Positions 18,372 through 28,225 of a DNA stretch of 64,000 nucleotides are shown here, in pieces. Source of the DNA: Maribacter arcticus (GTDB lineage: Bacteria; Bacteroidota; Bacteroidia; Flavobacteriales; Flavobacteriaceae); NCBI RefSeq assembly GCF_900167935.1, contig NZ_FUYL01000003.1, positions 124,001 through 188,000 on the forward strand, given 5' to 3'. Each line of letters opens with the position of its first letter. Within the stretch, counting starts at the first letter, position 1. The notes under the pieces are model-generated. The model worked only from the letters and a program-made list of their open reading frames with translations, was not told the DNA's origin and did not search any database. The translations under genes were made by a program, and so were the position numbers.

Positions 18372-21300
18372 ATGTTTTCAAAGAACTACCACAAGTGGGA
18401 CACCATATTAGGATGGTCCGTATTTTTCATAGCCCTTATTACATACTATATTACCGTAGAACCCACAAATAGTTTTTGGGATGCTGGCGAGTATATAGCT
18501 ACAGCTGCAAAGCTACAGGTGGGGCACCCACCAGGAGCTCCTTTACTGCAAATGATAGGAGCATTTTTCTCTATGTTCGCCTTTGAACCTAATAAAGTTG
18601 CCATGATGGTGAATTTAGTTTCAGGTGTTTCAAGTGCATTTACCATTTTATTCATGTTCTGGACAATTACCAACATCACCAGAAAACTTATCGATAAAGA
18701 TGGTCCGTTTACCAACAGTAAAGCGATTGCTGTTTTTGGAAGTGCCTTAGTTGGCTCTCTTGCCTTTACCTATTCTGATAGTTTTTGGTTCAACGCAGTG
18801 GAAACAGAGGTTTATGCAACGGCAAGTTTCATTATGGCTTTATTATTATGGCTAGGCTTAAAATGGACTGATAATTTAGAGGACCCACGTGGTAATCGAT
18901 GGATTATTTTAATCTCCTTTGTTGTAGGTCTTACTTTCGGTATTCAGTTCATGGGCTTCTTGGCTATACCCTCAATAGGTCTATTGTATTATTTTAAAAC
19001 CTATAAAAAGACAACAGTTAAAAATTTCTTATTAGCCAATATCATTGTAATAGCAATTTTAATGTTGGTTTATAAATTCTCACTAACCTATATACTTCAG
19101 TTTTTTGGGTGGGGAGAAGTATTTTTTATCAATAGCATTGGACTACCCTTCAATTCGGGGTCAATTATTATTGGCTTATTATTCATTGCTACTTTCTATT
19201 TTTGCTTGAATTACACTCGTAAGAATAATTTTAGAACAGGGAATACTATCGTTTTATGTATGATGTTTTTATTCTTAGGATTTTCATCATGGCTAATGTT
19301 ACCAATAAGAGCAAATGCCAAAGTGGTTATAAATGAGAATAACCCAGAAGACGCAAGAGCACTTTTAGCATATTACAACCGAGAGCAATACCCAGGTGTA
19401 GATAGCCCTGTATATGGCACTTACTATTCAGATATGTTTGCTGCAGCTGGTGAAGATCAAGATGGTAAACCAAAATATGAAAAGGATTACACACTAGGTA
19501 AATACATCATTGTCAATAAGTATAAAAATGCTGTTCAAGGGCCTAATCCTGAACATCAAGGGCTTTTACCTAGAATGTGGAGTTCACAAAATGCAGAAAA
19601 TTACATGCGTTATTTTGGGGCACTTGATTTTAGAATCACACAACCCAATCAAGAATTAAGACAAGCAGCAGAGCAGATTAAAATAGGTTTTGCAAATGGT
19701 GAAATCGGTGCAGATCAATACATTAGTTTCTTAAAACGTTTTGATGAGTATATAGAAGTTCAGCCTCCAACTGTTTGGGACAATGTTAAATATATGGTTG
19801 AATTTCAATTCAATTACATGTATTTACGTTATTTCATGTGGAACTTTGTAGGTAAACAAAATGATGTACAAGGTCGCTACAACGATAATGGAAATTGGTT
19901 AAGCGGTATCAATTTTTTAGATAGCTGGAGATTAGGTAGTCAAGATAATTTACCGAGCGATATTCAGAATAATCCTGGCAGAAATACCTACTTCTTTCTA
20001 CCACTACTTTTAGGCATAATTGGTATTGTTTTTCAAGTCTCAAAAGACAAAAAACAATTCTGGGTATTATTAATTTTCTTCCTTTTTACCGGTTTAGCCA
20101 TTCAATTCTACACGAACCCTGGTATTTTTCAGCCGCGTGAACGTGATTATTCTTTGGTTGGTTCTTTCTATATTTTTGCACTATGGATAGGTTTGGGCGT
20201 ATATGGCCTTTACGACAGTTTTAAAGATTGGATAACACCGAAAATACTAGCTCCTGTTGTTGTTGTTGTCACCCTACTTGCAGTACCAACAGTAATGGCA
20301 GTACAAAACTGGGATGACCATGATAGATCTAATCGTTTTACAGCGAATTCCTCTGCAAAAGCATATTTAGATTCTTGTCAAGAAGATGCTGGAGCCATTC
20401 TTTTTACTATTGGTGATAATGACACATTCCCTATTTGGTATGCTCAAGAAATAGAGCACTATAGAACCGATGTACGTATCGTCTGCACAAGCCTTTTTGA
20501 AACAGACTGGTATGTTGACCAAATGAAGGTTGCTGCCTATGAAAGCGCTCCAATACCTTCTCAAATTTCTCATGAAAAATATAGATTGGGTTCACGTGAC
20601 GTACTTTACCACCAAGGTATTACTGAAAATAGATGGCCTATTAAAGATTTCATTAACTGGATCGACAGTGATAAGCCTAGAACAAAACTGAAGTATCTTT
20701 TTGAACAAAATGGTGCAGATTTAAGTCAGTACTCTGAAGACACTCAAAATATGGTGTACTACCCTACTAAAAAAATAAGGGTTCCTGTTAACAAACAAAA
20801 TGTATTAAGTAGTGGTCTTGTAAAAGAAAAGGATGCACATTTAATCGTTGATTTCATAGACATTGATTTACCTGGCGCTATTACCAAAAAGAGTATGATG
20901 ATGTTAGATATCTTAGCTAACAATGATTGGAAAAGACCGCTGTATTTTTCTGGAGGAAGTTTTGATGATGCAGAATACCTATGGATGAAAGACTATTTGC
21001 AATTAGATGGTTTAGCATACAAATTGGTTCCTATTCGTACTGAGCGCCCTAATGCGTTTGAATTAGGTCGTATCGATACCGATTTAATGTATGATATTGT
21101 TAAGAAATGGGATTGGGGTAATGCAGGTGGTGATATTTATCACGACACACAAACACGTATACAAAGTGTATCCTTTAGAGGCAATTTAGCTCGATTGATG
21201 GAAGCATTAATCAAAGAGAATAAAATGGACAAGGCAAAAGATATTATCGAAATATCCATCATAAATATGCCGGTTGAAAAATTCGGATACTATACGCTTA

Positions 21301-21719
21301 TAGAACCATTTATCGATGGATACTATAAAGTTGGTGAAAGCCAGAAAGCCCGTGAACTTTTCGAAACATTGAAGAAGAAATATCAAGAACGATTAGAATA
21401 TTACGCCTCAGTGAGTTTAGATGAGCAATACGGTAGCATTGATGACATTATTGCCGATATGGAAGCGTATAGACGTAATATAGATACAATCATCGCCAAC
21501 GACACTGAAGAAATGGCTGAGAAAGAGACGTTAATATTTAACGAGTATATTGATAAATTTCAACATTTCTATAAAGATGAGGATGATATGCCACTACCAG
21601 AGGGCGGATTAGAATCTGACCCAGACCTAATAGACACATTACCTGTTTTAGATACGATACAAGCAGACAACACAAATACCGACAGATTACATGACACTGT
21701 TGGTATTACAGCACAATAA
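18372..21719 (+). CDS. DUF2723 membrane protein, PMT-like glycosyltransferase family
   Basis: A very large membrane protein of the DUF2723 family, common in Bacteroidota and related to protein O-mannosyltransferase-like enzymes; in this phylum it is a candidate for lipid-linked sugar transfer to exported proteins. About 12 hydrophobic segments span the first half; early loop motifs EPTNSFWDAGEYIATA and VGHPPGAPL are characteristic. The second half is soluble with GDNDTFPIWYAQE and a helical C-terminus that may include TPR-like repeats. I prefer the ATG at 18372 (1115 residues) to the in-frame GTG at 18315, because the ATG start places the first helix close to the N-terminus. The exact substrate is unknown. 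Confidence 0.85.
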   Translation: MFSKNYHKWDTILGWSVFFIALITYYITVEPTNSFWDAGEYIATAAKLQVGHPPGAPLLQMIGAFFSMFAFEPNKVAMMVNLVSGVSSAFTILFMFWTITNITRKLIDKDGPFTNSKAIAVFGSALVGSLAFTYSDSFWFNAVETEVYATASFIMALLLWLGLKWTDNLEDPRGNRWIILISFVVGLTFGIQFMGFLAIPSIGLLYYFKTYKKTTVKNFLLANIIVIAILMLVYKFSLTYILQFFGWGEVFFINSIGLPFNSGSIIIGLLFIATFYFCLNYTRKNNFRTGNTIVLCMMFLFLGFSSWLMLPIRANAKVVINENNPEDARALLAYYNREQYPGVDSPVYGTYYSDMFAAAGEDQDGKPKYEKDYTLGKYIIVNKYKNAVQGPNPEHQGLLPRMWSSQNAENYMRYFGALDFRITQPNQELRQAAEQIKIGFANGEIGADQYISFLKRFDEYIEVQPPTVWDNVKYMVEFQFNYMYLRYFMWNFVGKQNDVQGRYNDNGNWLSGINFLDSWRLGSQDNLPSDIQNNPGRNTYFFLPLLLGIIGIVFQVSKDKKQFWVLLIFFLFTGLAIQFYTNPGIFQPRERDYSLVGSFYIFALWIGLGVYGLYDSFKDWITPKILAPVVVVVTLLAVPTVMAVQNWDDHDRSNRFTANSSAKAYLDSCQEDAGAILFTIGDNDTFPIWYAQEIEHYRTDVRIVCTSLFETDWYVDQMKVAAYESAPIPSQISHEKYRLGSRDVLYHQGITENRWPIKDFINWIDSDKPRTKLKYLFEQNGADLSQYSEDTQNMVYYPTKKIRVPVNKQNVLSSGLVKEKDAHLIVDFIDIDLPGAITKKSMMMLDILANNDWKRPLYFSGGSFDDAEYLWMKDYLQLDGLAYKLVPIRTERPNAFELGRIDTDLMYDIVKKWDWGNAGGDIYHDTQTRIQSVSFRGNLARLMEALIKENKMDKAKDIIEISIINMPVEKFGYYTLIEPFIDGYYKVGESQKARELFETLKKKYQERLEYYASVSLDEQYGSIDDIIADMEAYRRNIDTIIANDTEEMAEKETLIFNEYIDKFQHFYKDEDDMPLPEGGLESDPDLIDTLPVLDTIQADNTNTDRLHDTVGITAQ

Positions 21720-21722
21720 TAA

Positions 21723-21744
21723 GCTTTGGGCGAAAGCCCAAGGC
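21723..21744 (+). terminator. GNRA-tetraloop hairpin after the DUF2723 gene
   Basis: GCTTTGGGC pairs with GCCCAAGGC (nine pairs, one G-T) around a GAAA tetraloop, starting three bases after the TAA. The following sequence (TATATTTAGC) has only a weak T-run. It may mark the 3' end of the DUF2723 transcript and of the convergent thioredoxin-like gene. Confidence 0.6.
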
Positions 21745-21776
21745 TATATTTAGCTAATCAAATATATTCAAGTAAT

Positions 21777-22073
21777 TTAAACGTACTCTTTAAGAATACC
21801 AATAAGGGTATTGGCATCTTGCTCGCCACTTTGGCGCCACACCATTTCACCTTTTTTGTAGATCATTAAGGTAGGCAGACCTTTAACACGCAAAGCTTGA
21901 GAAAGCTCCTTATTTTTATCCACATCAATTTTAATAACCTTACCCCTATCACCTAAAGCAGCAGCAACATCTCGCAATACAGGATGCATTGCGGTAGACT
22001 GTTCATTCCACTCTGCATAAAAATCGAGAAGAACTGGTACGTGTAAATCTATAAGCTCACCAAATTTGGACAT
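21777..22073 (-). CDS. Thioredoxin-fold protein lacking the catalytic cysteines
   Basis: A 98-residue single-domain thioredoxin-fold protein. The order of fold elements matches thioredoxin: LLDFYAEW, then the active-site position, then VIKIDVDKN, LRVKGLPTLMIYKKG and the cis-proline Pro67. However, the WCGPC motif is replaced by W22-N-E-Q-S26, and the whole protein has no cysteine. It therefore cannot act as a dithiol oxidoreductase and may instead bind a partner protein or peptide. It has no signal peptide, so it is probably cytoplasmic. It is transcribed alone, convergent with the DUF2723 gene. Confidence 0.85.
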   Translation of the reverse strand: MSKFGELIDLHVPVLLDFYAEWNEQSTAMHPVLRDVAAALGDRGKVIKIDVDKNKELSQALRVKGLPTLMIYKKGEMVWRQSGEQDANTLIGILKEYV

Positions 22074-22165
22074 ATAAAATGCTTTACTATGTTAGCCAAA
22101 TGTAATAAAAATTGTTAAAATACTACCCTAGGCAACGCATTTGTAGACCTCTAAAAGGGTTAAAA

Positions 22166-23395
22166 TCATGTTAATGCCTTTTTTCGCAATGTAATGACGG
22201 TAATTTCAGGCCATATTCCTACTCTTCCTGGATATCCCAAAAAGCCAAAACCTCTATTTACATTAATAAATTGCCCCATTTCTTTATAAATACCTGCCCA
22301 ATAAGGATATCTCCATTTAACAGGACTCCATTTAATCCATCCTGGAATTTCAATACCAAATTGCATCCCATGGGTATGTCCACTTAAAGTCAAATGGTAA
22401 TGATAAGAATCTTTAATCACTTCCATCTCCCAATGCGATGGATCATGACTCATTAGTATCTTAAAATCATTCTCATTGATTTGAGAAGCGGCTTTTTTTA
22501 AATCTCCGGCTTTTTTAAATCCGCCTTTACCCCAATTTTCAACTCCTACCAACGCTATTTTATCCTCGCCTTTTTGCAAATATCTATGTTCATTCAACAA
22601 CAAATCAAAACCCATTTTCTTTTGCAATGCCTTTAAATCTTCAAGGTTTTGTTTTTTAAGCTCTTCTGTTTCCCAAGGTATATAATCACCATAGTCATGG
22701 TTGCCCAATACCGAATACAAACCATCCTTTGCATGTAGCGTACTAAATAAATCTGCCCATGGAAGCATTTCAGAGGTCATATTATTAACCATATCTCCCG
22801 TAAATAAAAGCACATCACTTTTTTGCTTATTAATCAAGTTAACACCATACTCAATCATTTTTCTATCATCAAAACTGCCGCTATGAATATCTGAAATTTG
22901 AGTGATTTGATAACCATCAAAACCATCAGGAAGATCATCAAACTCTAAAGTATATTTTAAAACCTTAAAGTTGTATTTACCTTTATACATGCCATAAAGA
23001 AGCGCACCAAAAGGTATTGAAGCTACACCAAGCGCGATTAAACTCAAAAATCGCCTACGAGCCGGCAGACCAAATTCTTTGTCTACCCCATAAATTTTAT
23101 GATAAATTCCGGAAGTGATTCTGTACAAATCTTCAGAAAATAAAAAGATAATGGTTATGATATTGAAGGTAAGTATTGTCAATAAAAACCCAAATGCATA
23201 GCTTTTAGGCGCATTTAAAACTCTACTAGTATCATCACCTACCGTAAATTGATATATAAAATTGACCATTACCGCAAACGACACAATAATATATAAATAA
23301 GACCACCATGGCTGCTTAGCAATTGTTTTTAAGGCCTGTATTACATAAAAACCCAGTGCTATATAAACCAAGATGAAAATAATCCAACGTGTCAT
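22166..23395 (-). CDS. Membrane-anchored metallophosphoesterase
   Basis: A calcineurin-like phosphoesterase with an N-terminal membrane region. Hydrophobic helices lie in about the first 130 residues, followed by a twin-Arg-like PARRRFLSL segment and another helix, then the catalytic domain. Metal-binding motifs are complete: SDIHSG (DxH), TGDMVNN (GD), GNHDYGD (GNHD), MSHDPSHW and GHTHGMQFG (GHxH). I chose the ATG at 23395 (409 residues) because it puts the first helix at the N-terminus; an in-frame ATG 51 bases upstream is less likely. The group includes UDP-diacylglucosamine hydrolase-like and YkuE-like enzymes acting on phospholipid-related substrates; the substrate here is unknown. Confidence 0.88.
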   Translation of the reverse strand: MTRWIIFILVYIALGFYVIQALKTIAKQPWWSYLYIIVSFAVMVNFIYQFTVGDDTSRVLNAPKSYAFGFLLTILTFNIITIIFLFSEDLYRITSGIYHKIYGVDKEFGLPARRRFLSLIALGVASIPFGALLYGMYKGKYNFKVLKYTLEFDDLPDGFDGYQITQISDIHSGSFDDRKMIEYGVNLINKQKSDVLLFTGDMVNNMTSEMLPWADLFSTLHAKDGLYSVLGNHDYGDYIPWETEELKKQNLEDLKALQKKMGFDLLLNEHRYLQKGEDKIALVGVENWGKGGFKKAGDLKKAASQINENDFKILMSHDPSHWEMEVIKDSYHYHLTLSGHTHGMQFGIEIPGWIKWSPVKWRYPYWAGIYKEMGQFINVNRGFGFLGYPGRVGIWPEITVITLRKKALT

Positions 23396-23453
23396 AGATT
23401 CTTTTTTACACAAAGATATCTGTATGTCACTGGTATACGCACTCAATTGCTAT

Positions 23454-24176
23454 TTATTTAACCTTCGCAACTACCGCCTTAATATTTTGCAGTTGCGTTA
23501 TGGCTACATAATCATCGCTTAAGAAGCCACTCGAATTCATTGAAATTGGTGGTGACTTTGTTAAAGTTTGAATCATTGCTGTACCAGATAGGTGTAATGC
23601 GTTAAACCCTCTACTAATAAAAACATCAACATTACTTGAATTGATTCCTGAACCAGGCATTATTTGAACACGAGAATTTTGCTGCTCTAATTCAGACAAT
23701 AAATCAATACCTAAGGGCGCAGACTTTTGCTGACCAGAAGACAAAATATAATCTATCTGTAAATCATCTAATAGTTTAAGTGCTTTCAATGGGTCTTTGA
23801 CCCAATCAAATGCTCTATGAAATGTAAACTTTAAATGACCGGCTGAAGATTTTAACTTTCGAGTCCGTTCTACATCCAAAGTAAAATTTTTATTGAGCAC
23901 ACCAGAAACGATTCCTTCAAAACCTAGTTCCTTGCATAGCGCTATATCAGTCAACATAATGTCAAACTCTGCATCCGAATACGTAAAATCACCACTTCTA
24001 GGGCGAATCAACACATGAACAGGAATACTCACTTGTTCTTTTACCGCTTTCAACAATCCGTAAGATGGGGTTAAGCCCCCTACTGCCAACTCAGAACACA
24101 ACTCAATACGGTCTGCACCAGCATGTTCAGCGACCAAGGCAGATTCTAACGAATTAGCACAAACTTCTACTAGCAT
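23454..24176 (-). CDS. cutC: CutC family protein
   Basis: A 240-residue TIM-barrel protein of the CutC family, named for a role in copper homeostasis in E. coli, although the true activity is unsettled. Family stretches are clear: LVEVCANSLESALVAEHAGADRIELC is the N-terminal signature (quoted by parts: EVCANSLESA and GADRIELC), followed by VHVLIRPRSGDF, LKFTFHRAFDW and IMPGSGINSSN. There is no signal peptide, so it is cytoplasmic. Its ATG lies 41 bases from the divergent asparaginase-like gene, giving a compact shared regulatory region; no binding site could be named. Confidence 0.93.
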   Translation of the reverse strand: MLVEVCANSLESALVAEHAGADRIELCSELAVGGLTPSYGLLKAVKEQVSIPVHVLIRPRSGDFTYSDAEFDIMLTDIALCKELGFEGIVSGVLNKNFTLDVERTRKLKSSAGHLKFTFHRAFDWVKDPLKALKLLDDLQIDYILSSGQQKSAPLGIDLLSELEQQNSRVQIMPGSGINSSNVDVFISRGFNALHLSGTAMIQTLTKSPPISMNSSGFLSDDYVAITQLQNIKAVVAKVK

Positions 24177-24217
24177 ATTCTTATATTTAGGCTTGTTAAA
24201 AGTAAAGAACCCAACCC

Positions 24218-25204
24218 ATGAAAAGAAGAAAGTTCCTTAGAAATTCAAGCACAGTAGCCGCAGGAATAATGTCAGCTCCTTTGTTAGCATCTTATACTGA
24301 ACATACAACTTCTAAAGAAACAAATTCTATCGGAGTTATACCTATCGCTATTTGCACATGGGATTTCGGTAACGCGACCGCCAAAGCATGGGAAGTATTA
24401 AAAAATGGCGGTAGCTCTCTAGATGCCGTTCACCAAGGCGTTATGGTCGAAGAAAACGATTTAAAAAATAGTACCGTTGGTAATGGTGGTAGACCTGACC
24501 GTGATGGCAATGTCACCTTAGATGCGTGCATTATGGATAAGGATGGTAATTGCGGAGCTGTTTTAGCAATGCAGAATATTGCGAATCCTATATCTGTAGC
24601 TAGAAAGGTAATGGAAGAAACGCCCCATGTTATGCTTGCTGGTAAAGGAGCAGAACAATTCGCTTACGAGCAAGGTTTTAAAAAAACCGATTTATTGACT
24701 GAAGAGTCAAAAGAAGCATGGATAAAATGGAAAGAAACCTCACAATACAAGCCTATAATAAATATAGAAAATCATGACACCATAGGCATGTTAGCTATTG
24801 ATGAAAAGGGAGATATTTCAGGAGCTTGTACCACTAGTGGCATGGCCTACAAAATGGCTGGTAGAGTTGGAGACTCTCCAATCATAGGTTCCGGATTATT
24901 TGTAGACAATGAAGTTGGTGGAGCAACCGCTACAGGTGTAGGTGAAGAAGTAGTGAGAACGGTTGGTAGTTTTCTTATCGTTGAATTAATGAGACAAGGA
25001 AAGTCACCACAAGAAGCTTGCGAAGAAGGTGTTAAACGAATTATTGCAAAAAATAAAGACAAACAAGATTTTCAAATTGGCTTTATTGCCATTAATAAAA
25101 AAGGAGAAACAGGTGGTTATTGTATTCACCCAGGGTTCACCTATAGAACATATACCAAAGATGGTCATATAAATAACCCATCAGATAGTTATTTAAAAAG
25201 TTAG
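24218..25204 (+). CDS. Exported glycosylasparaginase-family protein (Ntn hydrolase)
   Basis: An Ntn-hydrolase of the N4-(beta-N-acetylglucosaminyl)-L-asparaginase family, which cleaves the sugar-Asn link of N-glycopeptides after self-processing into alpha and beta chains. The 328-residue precursor starts MKRRKFLRNSSTVAAG, a twin-arginine-like signal, so it is probably exported folded. The expected autoproteolysis site is HDTIGM, with Thr188 as the nucleophile; GNGGRPDRDG and GRVGDSPIIGSG are further family motifs. The family is well known from the flavobacterium Elizabethkingia. It is divergent from cutC. Substrate could also be isoaspartyl peptides, although the order of motifs favours glycosylasparaginase. 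Confidence 0.88.
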   Translation: MKRRKFLRNSSTVAAGIMSAPLLASYTEHTTSKETNSIGVIPIAICTWDFGNATAKAWEVLKNGGSSLDAVHQGVMVEENDLKNSTVGNGGRPDRDGNVTLDACIMDKDGNCGAVLAMQNIANPISVARKVMEETPHVMLAGKGAEQFAYEQGFKKTDLLTEESKEAWIKWKETSQYKPIINIENHDTIGMLAIDEKGDISGACTTSGMAYKMAGRVGDSPIIGSGLFVDNEVGGATATGVGEEVVRTVGSFLIVELMRQGKSPQEACEEGVKRIIAKNKDKQDFQIGFIAINKKGETGGYCIHPGFTYRTYTKDGHINNPSDSYLKS

Positions 25205-25309
25205 GGTAGGTTGACTTAAATAAATTCTAATGTCTAACCACACGACTAATCCTTGGGTTAGTTTCCCTTTCAATTTGTACTTTTAAACCCTCATATTTAA
25301 TATTCAAAA

Positions 25310-28138
25310 ATGGCAGATCAAAAAAGACTCTTCTTGCTAGACGCATATGCATTGATATTTCGTGGCTATTATGCCTTGATAAAAAATCCTAGAATCAACT
25401 CTAAAGGCATGGATACGTCTGCGATAATGGGATTCATGAATTCTTTGCTCGATGTAATCAGAAGAGAGAAGCCAGATCATTTGGCTGTTTGTTTTGATAA
25501 AGGCGGAAGTGTAGAACGTACTGAAATGTATGAAGCTTATAAAGCAAACCGTGACGCTACGCCAGATGCTATTCGTTTGGCAGTACCTTATATCCAGAAT
25601 ATTCTAAAAGCCATGCACATACCTAGTGTTGTGTTAGAAGGTTGGGAAGCAGATGATATTATAGGAACCCTATCTAAACAAGCGGAAAAGGAAGATTACA
25701 AAGTATTTATGGTTACACCTGATAAGGATTTCGGACAATTAGTCTCTGAGAATATTTTCATGTACCGCCCAGCACGTATGGGAAATGGTATTGAAATATG
25801 GGGAATTCCAGAAATTCAGAAACGTTTTGGAGTAGAGCGCCCAGAACAAGTTATAGATTACCTAGGCATGATGGGTGATGCCAGTGACAACATTCCTGGT
25901 CTACCAGGTGTTGGCGATAAAACTGCCAAAAAATTTATTGCGGAGTTCGGTAGTATGGAAAATCTTTTAGCAAATACGGATAAGCTGAAAGGGAAAATGA
26001 AAGAAAAGATTGAAGAAAATAAAGAATTGGGTATCCTTTCGAAAAAATTGGCAACTATCTGTATAGATTGTGACGTAACCTTTAATGCATCAGATTACGA
26101 ACTTTCTGAGCCTGACTTTGAAAAGGTTCAAGAAATATTTGAAGAACTAGAATTTAGAAGATTAAAAGACCAGTTTTTAAAACTGTTTTCTAATGAAACT
26201 GCAGAAACGGTAACACAAGTATCTAGTGCTCTGAAAAAAGAATCGCAGGATGCAGGAACAGGTCAATTTTCATTATTTGGAGGTAGTGGAGACGCGCCAG
26301 CAACAGTTAAAGATTTTTCTAGCAGGCAAACAATTTCAGATGTAGCTCATGCATACCAAAGCGTTGCGCCAGGTATGGCTATGAAATTGTTTATTCAAAA
26401 TTTAATGAAGCAAACTTCGGTTTGTTTTGATACCGAAACCACAGGACTAAATCCTTTAACAGCAGAATTAGTAGGAATTGCTTTTTCTTGGGAAGCTACT
26501 AAAGGGTATTATATTCCTTTCCCTGAAGAAAAGGAAGAAGCGCAAGCACTTATTGAAGAACTACGCCCTTTCTTTGAAGCTGACAAAATTGAAAAAATAG
26601 GTCAGAATCTTAAATATGATATCAAGGTTTTAGACAAATATAACGTTGATGTTAAAGGACCACTTTTCGATACTATGTTAGCGCATTATCTTATCAATCC
26701 TGATATGCGCCATAATATGGATGTATTGGCTGAAACCTACCTTAACTACACTCCTATATCTATTACAGAACTGATCGGTAAAAAAGGTAAGAACCAGTTG
26801 AGTATGCGAGACGTTCCTTTAGAAAAACAAACCGAGTATGCCGTAGAAGATGCCGATATCACTTTTCAATTGGCACAACATTTTAGACCAGAATTAAAAG
26901 AAGCAAACACCGAAAAATTATTTCAAGATATTGAAATCCCCTTATTACGTGTATTAGCCGATATGGAATTGGAAGGTATCAATCTAGATGAAGAATTTTT
27001 ACATTCACTTTCTTCTGATTTAAACAATGATATTGCCACACTCGAAAAGAAAATTTATGAAAACGCTGGGGCCGAATTTAATATTGGTTCACCAAAACAA
27101 CTAGGAGAAATTTTATTCGACAAACTCAAGCTAGTAGAAAAACCTAAAAAGACAAAAACAGGTCAATATTCAACTGCAGAAGATGTGTTGTCATATTTAG
27201 CAAAAGACCATGAGATTATTCAAAATGTTTTGGATTATAGAGGTTTAGCTAAATTAAAAAGCACGTATGTAGATGCTTTGCCAGAACAAGTAGAACCCGT
27301 AACAGGTCGTGTACACACAGACTATATGCAAACGGTTGCTGCGACGGGTCGTTTAAGTAGTAATAATCCAAACCTACAGAACATACCAATTCGTACCGAA
27401 CGTGGTCGCCAAGTACGTAAAGCATTTATTCCAAGGGATAAAAATTACACCTTATTAGCTGCAGATTATTCTCAAATAGAACTGCGAATCATTGCTGCCT
27501 TGAGTGATGAAACTACTATGATAGAGGCTTTCAAAAATGGTGAGGACATCCATGCTTCTACCGCATCAAAGGTATTCGATGTTCCTTTAGATCAAGTAAC
27601 CCGCGAACAACGTAGTAATGCTAAAACCGTAAACTTCGGTATTATATATGGGGTTTCAGCTTTTGGTTTAAGTAACCAAACAGACTTATCAAGAAGCGAA
27701 GCAAAAGAGCTTATCGACACGTATTACAAGACCTATCCAAAACTGAGGAACTACATGAGCGAACAAGTAGATTTTGCTCGTGACAATGGCTATGTACAAA
27801 CAGTTTTAGGCAGAAGAAGATATCTTAAGGATATTAACGGTAGTAATGCTATTGTTCGTGGTGCTGCAGAACGAAACGCTGTTAACGCACCCATTCAAGG
27901 TAGTGCTGCAGACATCATCAAAATTGCCATGATAAACATTCACAAAAAGCTTGAGAAAGGTAATTACAAATCTAAAATGCTTTTACAGGTACATGATGAA
28001 TTGGTATTTGATATTTACAATCCAGAATTAGAAGAATTAAAAAAATTGATTAGGTCTGAAATGGAGAACGCCTACAAATTAGACGTTCCTCTAGATGTGG
28101 AAGTAGGTGTAGGAGAAAATTGGTTGGTGGCACATTGA
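25310..28138 (+). CDS. polA: DNA polymerase I
   Basis: Pol I fills gaps and removes RNA primers during replication and repair. The 942-residue protein has all three domains: 5' nuclease (about 1-290, with FRGYYALIKN and GDASDNIPGLPGVG), a 3'-5' exonuclease domain with an intact FDTETTGLNP motif near residue 373, and the polymerase domain, with ADYSQIELRI near 719 and QVHDELVFD near the end. Length is typical. The intact DTE motif suggests active proofreading, unlike the Thermus enzyme. It is a single gene, 106 bases after the asparaginase-like gene. Confidence 0.98.
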   Translation: MADQKRLFLLDAYALIFRGYYALIKNPRINSKGMDTSAIMGFMNSLLDVIRREKPDHLAVCFDKGGSVERTEMYEAYKANRDATPDAIRLAVPYIQNILKAMHIPSVVLEGWEADDIIGTLSKQAEKEDYKVFMVTPDKDFGQLVSENIFMYRPARMGNGIEIWGIPEIQKRFGVERPEQVIDYLGMMGDASDNIPGLPGVGDKTAKKFIAEFGSMENLLANTDKLKGKMKEKIEENKELGILSKKLATICIDCDVTFNASDYELSEPDFEKVQEIFEELEFRRLKDQFLKLFSNETAETVTQVSSALKKESQDAGTGQFSLFGGSGDAPATVKDFSSRQTISDVAHAYQSVAPGMAMKLFIQNLMKQTSVCFDTETTGLNPLTAELVGIAFSWEATKGYYIPFPEEKEEAQALIEELRPFFEADKIEKIGQNLKYDIKVLDKYNVDVKGPLFDTMLAHYLINPDMRHNMDVLAETYLNYTPISITELIGKKGKNQLSMRDVPLEKQTEYAVEDADITFQLAQHFRPELKEANTEKLFQDIEIPLLRVLADMELEGINLDEEFLHSLSSDLNNDIATLEKKIYENAGAEFNIGSPKQLGEILFDKLKLVEKPKKTKTGQYSTAEDVLSYLAKDHEIIQNVLDYRGLAKLKSTYVDALPEQVEPVTGRVHTDYMQTVAATGRLSSNNPNLQNIPIRTERGRQVRKAFIPRDKNYTLLAADYSQIELRIIAALSDETTMIEAFKNGEDIHASTASKVFDVPLDQVTREQRSNAKTVNFGIIYGVSAFGLSNQTDLSRSEAKELIDTYYKTYPKLRNYMSEQVDFARDNGYVQTVLGRRRYLKDINGSNAIVRGAAERNAVNAPIQGSAADIIKIAMINIHKKLEKGNYKSKMLLQVHDELVFDIYNPELEELKKLIRSEMENAYKLDVPLDVEVGVGENWLVAH

Positions 28139-28202
28139 CACTATTTTCTTTTAGATGTTAAACCTTCTTAAAATTACAAGAAACACATTTAAAAAAACGT
28201 TT

Positions 28203-28225
28203 GGTACTTACTATAGTAAAGTACC
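28203..28225 (+). promoter_or_regulatory. Hairpin directly before a start codon
   Basis: GGTACTT pairs with AAGTACC (seven pairs) around a nine-base loop, ACTATAGTA, and ends at the base before the ATG at 28226. It would cover the normal ribosome-contact region if transcribed. A role is inference. Confidence 0.4.
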
